Origin: Chania fonticola_B
Lineage (GTDB): Bacteria > Pseudomonadota > Gammaproteobacteria > Enterobacterales > Enterobacteriaceae
Direction: 5' to 3' (one strand)
Length of the DNA stretch: 64,000 nt
NCBI RefSeq assembly: GCF_048537545.1
Contig: NZ_CP183218.1
The position numbers and the translations under genes were made by a program. Shown piece by piece: positions 35,928 through 44,879 of this stretch; the first letter of the stretch is position 1, and each line of letters opens with the position of its first letter. The notes under the pieces are model-generated. The model searched no databases, was not told where the DNA came from, and saw nothing but the letters and a program-made list of their open reading frames with translations.

Positions 35928-37058
35928 ATGAAACGTGCATATAAGTATCGGTTTTACCCAACACCGGAACAGTCTGCGCTTTTAGCTCAGACGTTCGGCT
36001 GCGTGCGTTTCGTCTATAATTCAATCCTTCGCTGGCGCACTGATGCGTACTACGAACGACAGGAAAAAATCGGCTACATACAGGCCAATGCGCGCCTTAC
36101 TGCTCTCAAAAAAGAGCCTGAGTTCACCTGGCTGAATGACGTCTCCTGCGTACCCCTCCAGCAGTCTTTGCGGCACCAACAAGCGGCATTTACTCACTTC
36201 TTTGCTGGACGGGCTGCATATCCGGCTTTCAAGAGCAAACGCCACAAGCAGACGGCAGAATTGACAACCAGCGCGTTTAAAGAGCGTGAAGGCAAGTTGT
36301 ACATGGCTAAAAGCAAAACGCCTCTTGATGTCCGCTGGTCACGCCCGTTGCCATCCGTGCCGTCTACCGTCACCCTTTCCAGAGATGCTACCGGTAGGTA
36401 CTTCGTCTCCTGCCTTTGTGAGTTTGAACCTGTATCACTGCCGCTTAGTGCCAAAACAGTTGGCATTGATGTTGGCTTAAAAGATTTGTTCGTCACCGAC
36501 TCTGGACTCAAAACCAGCAATCCCCGCCATACAGCTAAATACGCTGTACGCCTTGCGTTGCTACAGCGCAGATTAAGCAAAAAAGCCAGAGGTTCGAAAA
36601 ACCGAACCAAAGCGCGCTTAAAGGTCGCCCGACTCCACGCGAAAATCGCCGATTGCCGAATGGATAACCTGCACAAGTTGTCCCGCAAACTGATTAACGA
36701 AAACCAAGTTGTTTGCGTCGAATCCCTTAAGGTAAAAAACATGCTCCGCAATCCAAAGCTGTCTAGAGCGATAGCAGATGCTGGCTGGAGCGAACTTGTT
36801 CGCCAGCTACAGTACAAAGGCGCATGGGCGGGGCGTAGCGTTGTCGCTATCGACCCGTTTTTCCCAACCTCAAAACGCTGTAGCAGTTGCGGCTTCACCA
36901 TGGAAAAAATGCCTCTTGATATTCGTAATTGGCACTGCCCTGAATGCGGGGAAGACCATGATCGGGATATCAACGCGGCCCGAAATATCAAAGCTGCCGG
37001 GCTGGCAGTGTTAGCCCACGGAGAGCCTGTAAATCCTGAATCGCAGCACGCGGCTTAG
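35928..37058 (+). CDS. tnpB: RNA-guided endonuclease TnpB (IS605 OrfB)
   Basis: A 376-residue TnpB. RuvC-like acidic residues are Asp181 (GIDVG), Glu265 (CVESL) and Asp347 (DRDINAARN), and a zinc ribbon has Cys318, 321, 337 and 340. All key residues are present and the frame is intact, so it may be an active RNA-guided nuclease. The N-terminus (KRAYKYRFYPTPEQ) is typical of the helix-turn-helix OrfB start. TnpB proteins use a small RNA from the element's right end to cut sites next to the TAM, which helps retain the element. Confidence 0.93.
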   Translation: MKRAYKYRFYPTPEQSALLAQTFGCVRFVYNSILRWRTDAYYERQEKIGYIQANARLTALKKEPEFTWLNDVSCVPLQQSLRHQQAAFTHFFAGRAAYPAFKSKRHKQTAELTTSAFKEREGKLYMAKSKTPLDVRWSRPLPSVPSTVTLSRDATGRYFVSCLCEFEPVSLPLSAKTVGIDVGLKDLFVTDSGLKTSNPRHTAKYAVRLALLQRRLSKKARGSKNRTKARLKVARLHAKIADCRMDNLHKLSRKLINENQVVCVESLKVKNMLRNPKLSRAIADAGWSELVRQLQYKGAWAGRSVVAIDPFFPTSKRCSSCGFTMEKMPLDIRNWHCPECGEDHDRDINAARNIKAAGLAVLAHGEPVNPESQHAA

Positions 37059-37110
37059 GTTCGGCTCGTTGAAGTGGGAATCCTCGTCCTTTAGGGCTTG
37101 GAGCAGCCAA
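36985..37110 (+). ncRNA. Candidate omega RNA (guide RNA) of TnpB
   Basis: In this group the guide RNA scaffold spans the 3' end of tnpB and the right end of the element, with the guide read from the flanking DNA. Here that scaffold would cover the tnpB tail and the CCTCGTCCTTTAGGG hairpin, and the guide would start near 37111 (TATCTGGCCCCTGG). Boundaries are inferred, not measured. Confidence 0.35.
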
Positions 37111-37337
37111 TATCTGGCCCCTGGTTTACTTTACCGCTCTATCAAACAATGCCAGCGCGCCCACCATCAAGGCCAAATACTGGCTGATTCAAGGCTCCTT
37201 TTTTGCCCGTCAAAAAACGGAGGCACGACAAATTGCCACCCCGGTCGTTTTCAGACGGGCGGTAATAGGTCAACGTTGGTGGGCGGTTACCAGGCCAGGC
37301 CGCGATCCAGAATCAATCGATCACGGCCACCAGATGG
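37104..37337 (+). pseudogene. Possible truncated coding remnant next to the IS
   Basis: An open frame without its own start reads NIWPLVYFTALSNN, then KAKYWLIQGSFFARQ, and ends in a stop at about 37335. The composition looks protein-like, but I cannot name it. Its 5' end would have been cut by the IS200/IS605-type element. Weak support. Confidence 0.25.
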
Positions 37338-37343
37338 TTTAGC

Positions 37344-37886
37344 TTACTGATTTACGACTGCGGGGACCGGAATATCCAATCCATAAAGGCGCAGCATGGC
37401 AGGCGTGTCTTCAACGTCAGCAAAAACATACCGCACTCGGACTGCCGCATTTTCCGGGATGGTAATATTCGCATCCCCAGGCACCAATGCGGTTTTCAGT
37501 GGTGAAACAAACCCCTCCTTGTCTAACAGCATCAATGATTTACTTTCATTCAGATTGCTAAGACGTACGATTTTGTCGGTTTTATTACGTAGGGAAAGGG
37601 TCACTTTATATTCTTGGAGCGCGACTTTCTCAATGGCGGAAACCGATGCGGTGACATTTTTAACCAGATTGTCTTTGTCGGTCACAATGATGGCCCCATC
37701 AATGCTGCTACCTGACTGACGGCCATCATCCACGCCATCTTTCAGACCGCTGAGAGCATCTTTACCTGAGGCAATGACGCCAGAGACCACGCTTTTCACG
37801 CTGTCTTTCACCACGGCGGTCTCTTCAGCCTGAACGGCAGTGGCAGCCATCATCACCAAAACCAAGGCCATTACGCTATTTTTCAT
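37344..37886 (-). CDS. Periplasmic protein of unknown function
   Basis: A 180-residue secreted protein with a signal peptide (MKNSVMALVLVMMAATAVQA, cut near residue 20), a Ser/Gly/Asp-rich region (about 20-65) and a beta-rich C-terminal half (DNLVKNVTASVSAIEKVALQ). I chose ATG 37886, with AGGATAATGAG upstream, over a start 14 codons earlier because it gives a proper signal peptide. I do not recognise the family. It is a single gene, convergent with the IS side. Confidence 0.7.
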   Translation of the reverse strand: MKNSVMALVLVMMAATAVQAEETAVVKDSVKSVVSGVIASGKDALSGLKDGVDDGRQSGSSIDGAIIVTDKDNLVKNVTASVSAIEKVALQEYKVTLSLRNKTDKIVRLSNLNESKSLMLLDKEGFVSPLKTALVPGDANITIPENAAVRVRYVFADVEDTPAMLRLYGLDIPVPAVVNQ

Positions 37887-38123
37887 CTCATTATCCTGCT
37901 TATCATTATCCATTGACCACAAAATCACCTCAATCTAGCGGAAAATAACACGGATGACATCTTATCTATTGGGGCTGCCTTCCTGCGGCTATTCAGGTAA
38001 GGCGTAAACTCCAATCTTTTTAATGCTATTTCGCTTATTCTCACCTGCAAAGCGCGGCGTTTTCTGCCATTCTTTTGCCTATTCCTCCTAGCCTTAGCCA
38101 CGCCTTCGTAGACAGGACAAATA

Positions 38124-39158
38124 ATGGAAGTGTTAACAAAGGATGAAGTGTTATATCACCGGGGAAGTTTGCTGACGGCAGACGGCGTCATGGTCGCCTC
38201 ATGGGATCTTGAACAACAGGAGAGTTTTTCCGGTGATTATTTTAGCCTGGCTGGCTACCGCGGTATCCGCAATGCCGCTGCGGCCCCTTTCAGCGTGGAT
38301 TATTGCAACGAATCGGTCGTGCACATCATTAACGGCATGGGCGTAACGCTGGGCGATTCCATTATTGGCCTGACCGCGCTTGAGGCGCTGCGCGAGTTTA
38401 ATCCCAACCTGCACACTATTATCTACCGGCCAGGGCGCGCGCCCCACTATGTCGATCAGCTTTATCATCTGGCGGCAGGCGTGGTGGCGGATCTCCGTTG
38501 GCTGCCGTGGAAGGCAGAGCATATTCCAGAACAAGAACTGTGTATCGATGCCGGTAATCAACTGTTCTGGCCAGCCTTCACCACGTTGCCGATGATCGAT
38601 TTTTTTCTGCAGGCGCTGGGCGTTGAACCTACCGCTATTCCTGCTACGGCGAAAGCCAACCGCTGGATGCAAAAACTGTGTCTGCCGCCATTACCTGAGC
38701 GCTGGCAGAACAAGCCCTACGTGCTGTTTTGCCCCACCGCCAGTACGCCGTTACGCAGCATCCCGGCCAATGCCCATGTGCCATTGGTGAATGCCCTGTG
38801 GGAGAAATTTGCCTGCCCGGTGCTAGGATTTGGCGCGGTAGATCATCCGCATTATGTGGATATTCAACCGCTTTCCACCACGACCGCGGATTTCCTGGCC
38901 TGGGTGAAGCATACCCGCTATGTTCTGACATCGGATACCGCTGCGGTGCATATTGCCGCTGGTTACGATGTGCCAACCACCGCCTTCTTTACCTCAATCG
39001 CTCCCGAATTGCGGGTGCGAGACTATCCTTTATGTCAGCCTGTCTATTTTGCCATCCCCGAGCTGAACAACGTGCAGGCCAGCGCCAGAAAGCATGACCT
39101 GGAGCAGGTCGAACTAGCCTTTACTACCCTGATGCTAAACGAATTGCCGTGGGCCTGA
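38124..39158 (+). CDS. Glycosyltransferase family 9-like (heptosyltransferase-type) protein
   Basis: A 344-residue cytoplasmic protein. The nucleotide-sugar binding half has the family 9 features GDSIIGLTALEALREFNP (about residues 78-95), VLFCPTAS (about 200) and TSDTAAVHIAAGYDVPTTAFF (about 275), typical of LPS heptosyltransferase-like enzymes. It does not lie in an LPS core cluster but directly upstream of a periplasmic protein and a hybrid kinase in the same direction (22-base gap). A role in modifying a surface or autotransported protein rather than LPS core is possible. Acceptor and donor are unknown. Confidence 0.75.
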   Translation: MEVLTKDEVLYHRGSLLTADGVMVASWDLEQQESFSGDYFSLAGYRGIRNAAAAPFSVDYCNESVVHIINGMGVTLGDSIIGLTALEALREFNPNLHTIIYRPGRAPHYVDQLYHLAAGVVADLRWLPWKAEHIPEQELCIDAGNQLFWPAFTTLPMIDFFLQALGVEPTAIPATAKANRWMQKLCLPPLPERWQNKPYVLFCPTASTPLRSIPANAHVPLVNALWEKFACPVLGFGAVDHPHYVDIQPLSTTTADFLAWVKHTRYVLTSDTAAVHIAAGYDVPTTAFFTSIAPELRVRDYPLCQPVYFAIPELNNVQASARKHDLEQVELAFTTLMLNELPWA

Positions 39159-39180
39159 TCCCCGGTCTGGAGAACTACCG

Positions 39181-39675
39181 ATGCTGTTGACCGCAATAAG
39201 AAATACCGCATTTGCCCTGCTGGCTTTGGTCATTACCCAAACCAGCGCACTCAGTTTTACCCTGGAAGTTGGCGGCAAGATTAAAAACACCACCGACGCC
39301 GAGAACAAAACCTATATCTTTACCGATAAAGAGCTGTTTGCCATGCCGGTCCACAGCATCACGACCACCACTTCGTGGACGCCCAGAGTAAAATTCGATG
39401 GCGTATTGCTGGCAGATATTTTGGCTAAAGTGGGGGCCGAAGGCACCATGATGACGCTCTACGCGCTGAACGATTATTATATTGATGTGCCCATCTCGGA
39501 CGTGGCTAAATACAATATGATCCTGGCCTATAAAATGGGCGGGGAAATGTTAAAGGTGCGCGATTTCGGGCCGCTGTTTCTGATCTATCCCCGCGATGCC
39601 GGGGGCGCGGAGCTCAACTCTCCGCTGTATAACTCGCGCTTTATCTGGCAGATCAACAGGATAGTAATTAAATGA
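39181..39675 (+). CDS. Periplasmic protein with molybdopterin-binding-like (sulfite oxidase) fold
   Basis: A 164-residue protein with a signal peptide (residues 1-23, ending TSALS). The mature part has TWTPRVKFDGVLLADILAKVG-like and MTLYALNDYYIDVPISD blocks, followed by FLIYPRD, resembling the oxidoreductase molybdopterin-binding domain. It lacks an obvious cofactor-binding cysteine, so it may have become a ligand-binding or sensing domain. Its stop overlaps the ATG of the hybrid kinase (ATGA), strongly suggesting that both work together, this one as periplasmic sensor partner. Confidence 0.65.
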   Translation: MLLTAIRNTAFALLALVITQTSALSFTLEVGGKIKNTTDAENKTYIFTDKELFAMPVHSITTTTSWTPRVKFDGVLLADILAKVGAEGTMMTLYALNDYYIDVPISDVAKYNMILAYKMGGEMLKVRDFGPLFLIYPRDAGGAELNSPLYNSRFIWQINRIVIK

Positions 39676-41459
39676 AGTTAGTCCGCTTCAAAGACAGCGG
39701 CAGATTGGCCATTCCGGCCATTTTTGCCGCCTTATTCCTGCTCGCCTCGACGGTGACGCTGTATTACTACAGTGCCACCTTGTCCAAAAAAGGGCTGTAT
39801 GCCGTTGCCGGTACGCAGGAAAACTACTCTTGGTCGATCGCCAAGTTCGCCATCAAGCTGGCGGAATTTGAAACCCTGGTGGAACAGCAAAAAAGTACCA
39901 ATCAGGTGGATATCGATAACCTGAGGCTAAGGTTCGATATTCTCTATTCTCGCTATTCGGTGCTCGCCCGCCCGTCAGAATCGACCCTGCCGCTGTATCA
40001 CGAGCCTGGATATCCCGAGCTCGTTGAACGGATGCGCAATGAAATTACCCAGTTGGATCAGTTGGTCAACAGCCCTCAGGTAGATCTGGGGCTGATTTCG
40101 CAAGCCATGCAACAGATCAAACCCTCCGCGATTATGATGGCCAACCTGGCGGACCACGCTGAAGTGAAGCAGCGCACCGGCGCTTACGAAGATTTTATCG
40201 AGAAAAGGCACATCATCTTTTATGGCCTGGTGATCATTATGTTCTCGGTGATCGCGCTGATTGCCATCACGCTGATCGTCATCCGCCAGCAGCGCCAAAC
40301 CATCAGCCAGCAGTCGAAGGCCATTCGCGCAGAGCAAAAGGCTATCCGCACCAAAAACGCCTTCCTCGGGGCCATCGGCCATGAACTGCGCACCTCGCTG
40401 CAAAGCATTATGTCCGCCATTGATGTGCTGACCAATACCCGCGTATCCCATGAGCACAAGGATACCTTCCACCGGCTGGAAACCGCCGCCGAGCAGATAG
40501 AAAGCCAGATGAAAGATCTCACCGATTATGCACGCCTGGACAGCGGCATGATGGAGCTGCGCATTGTTCCCTTTAATGCCCAGCAGGTGATCGACGAAAC
40601 GACGGATGAAATCGCCATGCTGACCCATAAACCTGGGGTCAAACTGGTACGTGAAGTGGAGTTTACCCATGCGCAGGTCTATTCAGACCCTCAGCGGCTT
40701 CGGCAAATCGTGGTTAACCTGCTGACCAACGCCTTTAAATATACCGAAAGCGGCACCATCACGCTGCACAGCTGCCTGCGTAGCCAACCGGCGGGAAGCT
40801 CGTTAATCATTGAAGTCACGGATACCGGCATCGGTATCGACAATGCCCTGCTACCGCAGATTTTCGAGCCCTTTACCCAGCTCGATCAGTCAAATACTCG
40901 CCAATACAGCGGGGTTGGCATGGGATTGGCGATCGTCCACGGCCTGGTCGAATTGCTCGATGGCACGATCACGGTGTACAGCGAAGTGGGAGAAGGCAGC
41001 ACCTTTATCGTCAGCATCCCCGTTGAGATCAGTGAAGAACAGTTGCCGGAGCAAAGCCCACGTCCAGCAGCGACGCTGTTGAAAAAAGAGCAGCAAATCC
41101 TGGTGGTGGACGACAATCCTGCCGCAGGCATGGCCTTTATCGCCCTGCTGGATAAGTTGGGCTATCAATATGAGCTGTGTGATTCGTCGGAACGTGCGCT
41201 GCAAAAGCTGTTGCGGCGGCCTTACGATGCCTTGCTGCTCGACCTGCAAATGCCCGGCATCGATGGTGTGGCAGTGGCGCAACAGTTGCGTGACCAGCGT
41301 GGCCCGAACCGTAATATCCCGATTATCGGTATCAGCGCCTATACGCCGGAGCTGCTCCCTAGCGAGCAACGCGCCATGTTTGACGATTACCTGATGAAAC
41401 CGGTACGCATGGAGGCGCTATCCACCTCACTCACGTCGCTGTTTGTCGCTACAGATTAA
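39672..41459 (+). CDS. Hybrid sensor histidine kinase
   Basis: A 595-residue inner-membrane kinase: TM1 (about 13-33), periplasmic domain (34-178), TM2 (180-204), coiled coil (205-230), HisKA with His237 (AIGHELRTSLQS), ATPase domain (N box NLLTNAFKY at 349-357, DTGIGID at 384, GVGMGLA at 414), and a receiver with phospho-acceptor Asp524 (LLLDLQMPG) and Lys576 (LMKPVR). All catalytic residues are present. It is coupled by a 4-base overlap to the periplasmic protein upstream and overlaps by 11 bases the convergent HTH-receiver gene, its probable output partner. Confidence 0.88.
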   Translation: MKLVRFKDSGRLAIPAIFAALFLLASTVTLYYYSATLSKKGLYAVAGTQENYSWSIAKFAIKLAEFETLVEQQKSTNQVDIDNLRLRFDILYSRYSVLARPSESTLPLYHEPGYPELVERMRNEITQLDQLVNSPQVDLGLISQAMQQIKPSAIMMANLADHAEVKQRTGAYEDFIEKRHIIFYGLVIIMFSVIALIAITLIVIRQQRQTISQQSKAIRAEQKAIRTKNAFLGAIGHELRTSLQSIMSAIDVLTNTRVSHEHKDTFHRLETAAEQIESQMKDLTDYARLDSGMMELRIVPFNAQQVIDETTDEIAMLTHKPGVKLVREVEFTHAQVYSDPQRLRQIVVNLLTNAFKYTESGTITLHSCLRSQPAGSSLIIEVTDTGIGIDNALLPQIFEPFTQLDQSNTRQYSGVGMGLAIVHGLVELLDGTITVYSEVGEGSTFIVSIPVEISEEQLPEQSPRPAATLLKKEQQILVVDDNPAAGMAFIALLDKLGYQYELCDSSERALQKLLRRPYDALLLDLQMPGIDGVAVAQQLRDQRGPNRNIPIIGISAYTPELLPSEQRAMFDDYLMKPVRMEALSTSLTSLFVATD

Positions 41460-42300
41460 AGCACCGTTGCAGTGCGGCTTCGATCACATGGAGCCGCACC
41501 GGCTTTTCATACGGGCCGAGCACGTCATAATCACGCATTGCTCTGGCAATCTCTGACTCACGCAAATCGGTGCCCAACTGGCCAGTCAGCACCAGGATCG
41601 GCGCATCCGCATGATCGGAAGTGCGAATGGTTTCGATGCATGTCTGCGCCGTCTCATGGCCTATCAACCAATCCACCACATAGCCATCAAACGGGCTTTT
41701 GGCCAGCGCCTGGCAGAAACTGCTGACGTCATAGAAAGCCACCGCGTTGAATCCTTGGCTATTGAGATACTTGGTTAGCTCATCAGCGGCCTGATGTGCA
41801 TCGTCCAATACTGCAATGCTCAGGCGATCGTCCTCGCTAAGGCCGGGGCGGATCTCGATCAGTTCGACAGCAAAATACTTGCCCTGTGGGGCTTCGCCGG
41901 CTCGATAAACGATCCACTGCCCATCCTGCTGCAAGCCAACAAACTCGGCCTGCTTGCTGCCCACTAGTTCGCTGCTAATGTGCGCCACGCAAGGTAACGC
42001 CACCCCGGCCACAGAAAAGATGGCATCCTGTGCCACAGTGGACCCAACAGACTCGCTTTCGGGGAGAATGTCGACGATGGACGCCGGCGTTTCTCCCAAG
42101 GCCAGTGCCACGCTGTTGATTTGCTCCAGCGTCCATGGGCTCTGGCCTTTCAGCTTGCGGTGAGCATGGGAAAAACTCAGATCCAAAATGCGGCTGAGTT
42201 CCTTGGCATGTTGTCGCTTGCCGATCCCATGTTGCAAAAAGAGTTCCCTGACCTTGCCTGCAATCGACTGCGAATCGAATTTTTGATGATTGTTAAACAT
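41449..42300 (-). CDS. BetR-type HTH protein with C-terminal receiver domain
   Basis: A 283-residue response-regulator-like protein with reversed order: an N-terminal lambda-repressor-like HTH (about residues 10-75, GIGKRQHAKELSRILDLSFS) resembling BetR, a middle domain (about 85-155), and a C-terminal receiver (160-283) with acidic pocket (VLDDAHQ), phospho-acceptor Asp210 (GYVVDW), and Lys266 (YEKPVR). I chose ATG 42300 because AGGA lies 5 bases upstream. It faces the hybrid kinase tail-to-tail with overlapping ends, so it is its likely partner. Confidence 0.78.
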   Translation of the reverse strand: MFNNHQKFDSQSIAGKVRELFLQHGIGKRQHAKELSRILDLSFSHAHRKLKGQSPWTLEQINSVALALGETPASIVDILPESESVGSTVAQDAIFSVAGVALPCVAHISSELVGSKQAEFVGLQQDGQWIVYRAGEAPQGKYFAVELIEIRPGLSEDDRLSIAVLDDAHQAADELTKYLNSQGFNAVAFYDVSSFCQALAKSPFDGYVVDWLIGHETAQTCIETIRTSDHADAPILVLTGQLGTDLRESEIARAMRDYDVLGPYEKPVRLHVIEAALQRCFNL

Positions 42301-42439
42301 GTTATCCTTCGATATATCTCGCTGATTTTTCAGTCGCTTTGACACCCATCCGTACAAAAACGTTATCGAAATCTCGCATACTATACAATCTTAGCCTAAT
42401 AGCTTGCTTGACATACCATCTTTTATGGTCAAACATGGT

Positions 42440-42636
42440 ATCAGAAGTGATGTATTATAAAAACGATAGTAGAACGATAAGTTAGTAATAACCATACCAA
42501 CACCAGGGAAATTATAAGCCGGCCACAACACCTGATTAAAGTATCAACAGGGAGTTGCAAGCTGAGCAAGTTTAACCGCAGAGTTAATTGCTTCACCCCT
42601 CGTTAAGCCGGGGCCCGCAAGGGTTCCGGTTTTTTA
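42440..42636 (+). ncRNA. Candidate small regulatory RNA upstream of an orphan terminator
   Basis: A strong rightward terminator (42605-42636) has no rightward gene before it: the nearest frames are on the other strand. The preceding 150-200 bases contain no credible ORF but include a TATTATAAAA box near 42450. A short RNA is the simplest explanation; the 5' end is a guess. Confidence 0.35.
42605..42636 (+). terminator. Rho-independent terminator with GCAA tetraloop
   Basis: Stem CCGGGGCCC/GGGTTCCGG (two G-T pairs) closed by a GCAA loop and followed by TTTTTT. It is clearly oriented rightward. Confidence 0.75.
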
Positions 42637-42654
42637 TTTGCCAAAAAACCAATG

Positions 42655-42680
42655 AAAAGGCCGGAGAGCACTCCCCGGCC
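42655..42680 (-). terminator. Terminator of the TetR-family gene
   Basis: On the minus strand a 10-bp stem (GGCCGGGGAG/CTCTCCGGCC, one mismatch) with a 2-base loop is followed by TTTTC, 18 bases after the stop codon. Confidence 0.7.
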
Positions 42681-42697
42681 CGTCACTCGTTCGCGGA

Positions 42698-43321
42698 TTA
42701 TCCCTCAACTCTGGCATCTTCCTCAGCCTGACGAATGATGGCTTTGGCCATCCACTGGGTTACATCCTGAATATCATCGAGCTCTAAACCCCAAATGTCC
42801 TTCAGCACCAGGAACACCTCGGAACCATAAATCAGCGAAAAGGCGTGGATCACGCGTTGCAAGGCTTCAGCAGGGAGTTTGTTCTGCAAGGGCTCAACCG
42901 CCAGCTTCAACAGCCGCTTGCGATTGCCACGCACAAACTTTTCGCCCGGCGTCGCGTTAGCCCATTGCTGGAGCGATAGCTGTAACGCCGCACGTAGCGC
43001 GCCTTCATGCTGCTCCATCTGCGGGTAGGCAAACGCCAACAGTTGATGAATGCGCTTGAGCGCATCGTTATCCTGCGGTTGCCATTCAAGGATCGGCCCC
43101 AGGCTTTTCGCCACAACGGCGGAGATCAGGGCACTTTGGGTGGGAAAATAGCGATAAGCGGTGGCACGAGAGACCTGCGCATGCGCCGCTAGCTCAGTAA
43201 TCGAAGGGAAGACTCCACCATCGTAGAGCTCCATCGCACAGGCCAGCAGCAAGCTGCGGGTTTTGGCACGAGTATGTGTCAAAGATTCATCCCGTGGAGC
43301 GGGAAATGCGGATATTGGCAC
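42698..43321 (-). CDS. TetR-family transcriptional regulator
   Basis: A 207-residue regulator with an N-terminal TetR helix-turn-helix (about residues 20-65; FPSITELAAHAQVSRATAYRYFP) and an all-helical ligand domain. I use GTG 43321, which has GAGG 5 bases upstream and gives a usual TetR length; an upstream TTG would add 28 residues. It is divergent from the Tm-1-like gene, so it probably represses that gene and itself from the shared 295-base region. Confidence 0.85.
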   Translation of the reverse strand: MPISAFPAPRDESLTHTRAKTRSLLLACAMELYDGGVFPSITELAAHAQVSRATAYRYFPTQSALISAVVAKSLGPILEWQPQDNDALKRIHQLLAFAYPQMEQHEGALRAALQLSLQQWANATPGEKFVRGNRKRLLKLAVEPLQNKLPAEALQRVIHAFSLIYGSEVFLVLKDIWGLELDDIQDVTQWMAKAIIRQAEEDARVEG

Positions 43322-43616
43322 GTTTTCCTCGAACTTCCTCGTATCTTCCAGCCTTGGAGTCAATACGATAGACAGCCTCACCGACAGATCCTGGCCCATC
43401 GGCAACGTAAAAAATTACAGCTAAGATAGCCAAAAACGGGACTCAAGTCTCACTTTAAACAAATTAATGCTTGCAAAAATGATACGGCAGTCTCATTATG
43501 ACCAACAAATAAACGATAGTACCTTATTGTCCGACACCAGGGTTCACCACCTACTATAAAAAATAGCATTAAAATCAATTTGTTCAGGCCTTTGTCTGAA
43601 CCTTTTTCAGGAACAG

Positions 43617-44840
43617 ATGATGAGCAGCACCCCGGGTTTTGTCTATATTGCTACCACAGCAGATACTAAAGGACAAGAACTGGAATATGTCCGTCATCTG
43701 ATCGCCAATCTCGATTTACCCGTCATCACCCTCGATCTCTCCACTTCCGGTAAGCCTTCTCTGTATCATGCGGACGTTTCTGCGCATGAGATCGCGGGTT
43801 ACCATCCGGAAGGTGAACAAGCCGTTTTTTGTGCTAATCGCGGGCAGGCGATTGCGGCCATGGCTATCGCTTTTGAGCGCTTCATGCTCTCACGTCGTGA
43901 TGTTGCTGCGCTGCTCGGTTTGGGCGGGTCTGGTGGCACCGCGATCATCACGCCCGCCATGCAACAGTTGCCCATCGGCCTGCCAAAGCTGATGGTGTCG
44001 AGTATGGCGGCGGGTGATGTCGCTGGCTATGTCGGCTCCAGCGATATTGCCATGCTGTATTCCGTCACCGATATCGCCGGGCTAAATCGCATTTCACGCA
44101 AGGTATTGAGCAATGCCGTCAACCAGATAGCCGGCGCCATCCGCTTTCATATCGATGATGATGCCGACAGCAAACCTGCCACCGGCCTGACCATGTTTGG
44201 CGTCACTACGCCTTGTATCAAGGCCGTGACCAGCGCCATTGAGCACGACTGGGATTGCCTGGTGTTTCACGCTACCGGCAGTGGTGGCCAGGCAATGGAG
44301 AAGCTGATCGACAGCCGCTTGCTCAACGCCGTATTGGATCTGACCACCACCGAGGTGTGCGACTATCTGTTTGATGGCGTGTTGGCCTGCAACGAAGATC
44401 GCTTTGGGGCCATTGCCCGCACCGAGATCCCTGGTGTGATGTCATGCGGAGGGCTGGATATGATCAACTTCGGTCACCCGAAAACCATTCCGGCCCGCTA
44501 CGCCAATCGTCAATTTTATTGCCACAACAGCCAGGTAACGCTGATGCGCACCACGGCGCAGGAGAATACCCAGTTAGGGCGCTGGATTGGTGACAAGCTG
44601 AACGCCTGCGCCGGGGAAGTATGCTTTGTCGTACCGCTGGGTGGCTTTTCAACCTTGGATGCGCCAGGGCAACCCTTCTGGGATCCACAAGCGCTGAGCG
44701 CTTTTGTTCACTCGCTGGAACGGACGCTGGTACAGACCGCAAAACGCCGGTTGCTCAAGGTACCGTACCATATCAACGATCCCCTGTTCGCCGCGGTTAT
44801 TATCGAACAATTTAATGCCATTGCTGCTACAGCTAAATAA
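43617..44840 (+). CDS. Tm-1-like ATP-binding domain protein (UPF0261)
   Basis: A 407-residue protein of the Tm-1-like/UPF0261 family: N-terminal block FVYIATTADTKGQELEYV, the glycine-rich LLGLGGSGGTAIITPAMQ (about 95-112), and CLVFHATGSGGQAMEKL (about 215-231). Family members in bacteria usually stand next to a TIM-barrel phosphoenolpyruvate hydrolase-like gene; here the next gene is an unrelated fic. Its bacterial function is unknown. Two adjacent ATG codons follow AGGAACAG. A GTTCAG/CTGAAC hairpin (43582-43601) lies just before the ribosome site and may be an operator for the divergent TetR protein. Confidence 0.85.
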   Translation: MMSSTPGFVYIATTADTKGQELEYVRHLIANLDLPVITLDLSTSGKPSLYHADVSAHEIAGYHPEGEQAVFCANRGQAIAAMAIAFERFMLSRRDVAALLGLGGSGGTAIITPAMQQLPIGLPKLMVSSMAAGDVAGYVGSSDIAMLYSVTDIAGLNRISRKVLSNAVNQIAGAIRFHIDDDADSKPATGLTMFGVTTPCIKAVTSAIEHDWDCLVFHATGSGGQAMEKLIDSRLLNAVLDLTTTEVCDYLFDGVLACNEDRFGAIARTEIPGVMSCGGLDMINFGHPKTIPARYANRQFYCHNSQVTLMRTTAQENTQLGRWIGDKLNACAGEVCFVVPLGGFSTLDAPGQPFWDPQALSAFVHSLERTLVQTAKRRLLKVPYHINDPLFAAVIIEQFNAIAATAK

Positions 44841-44879
44841 TCCTGTCAGAAATTAAAATCGTGTCGATGGCCCTACTAT

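Larger units (their letters stand above)
35796..37110 (+). mobile_element. IS200/IS605-group element carrying only tnpB
   Basis: The left end follows the pentamer TTGAT (35791-35795), the target and TAM sequence known for ISDra2. Imperfect hairpins occur near both ends: left CCTCGACCTTCAGGCCGG (about 35839-35856) and right CCTCGTCCTTTAGGGCTTGG (about 37082-37101). No tnpA (Y1 transposase) is present, so the element depends on a TnpA in trans. There is no target duplication, as expected for this group. The right end is approximate. Confidence 0.7.
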
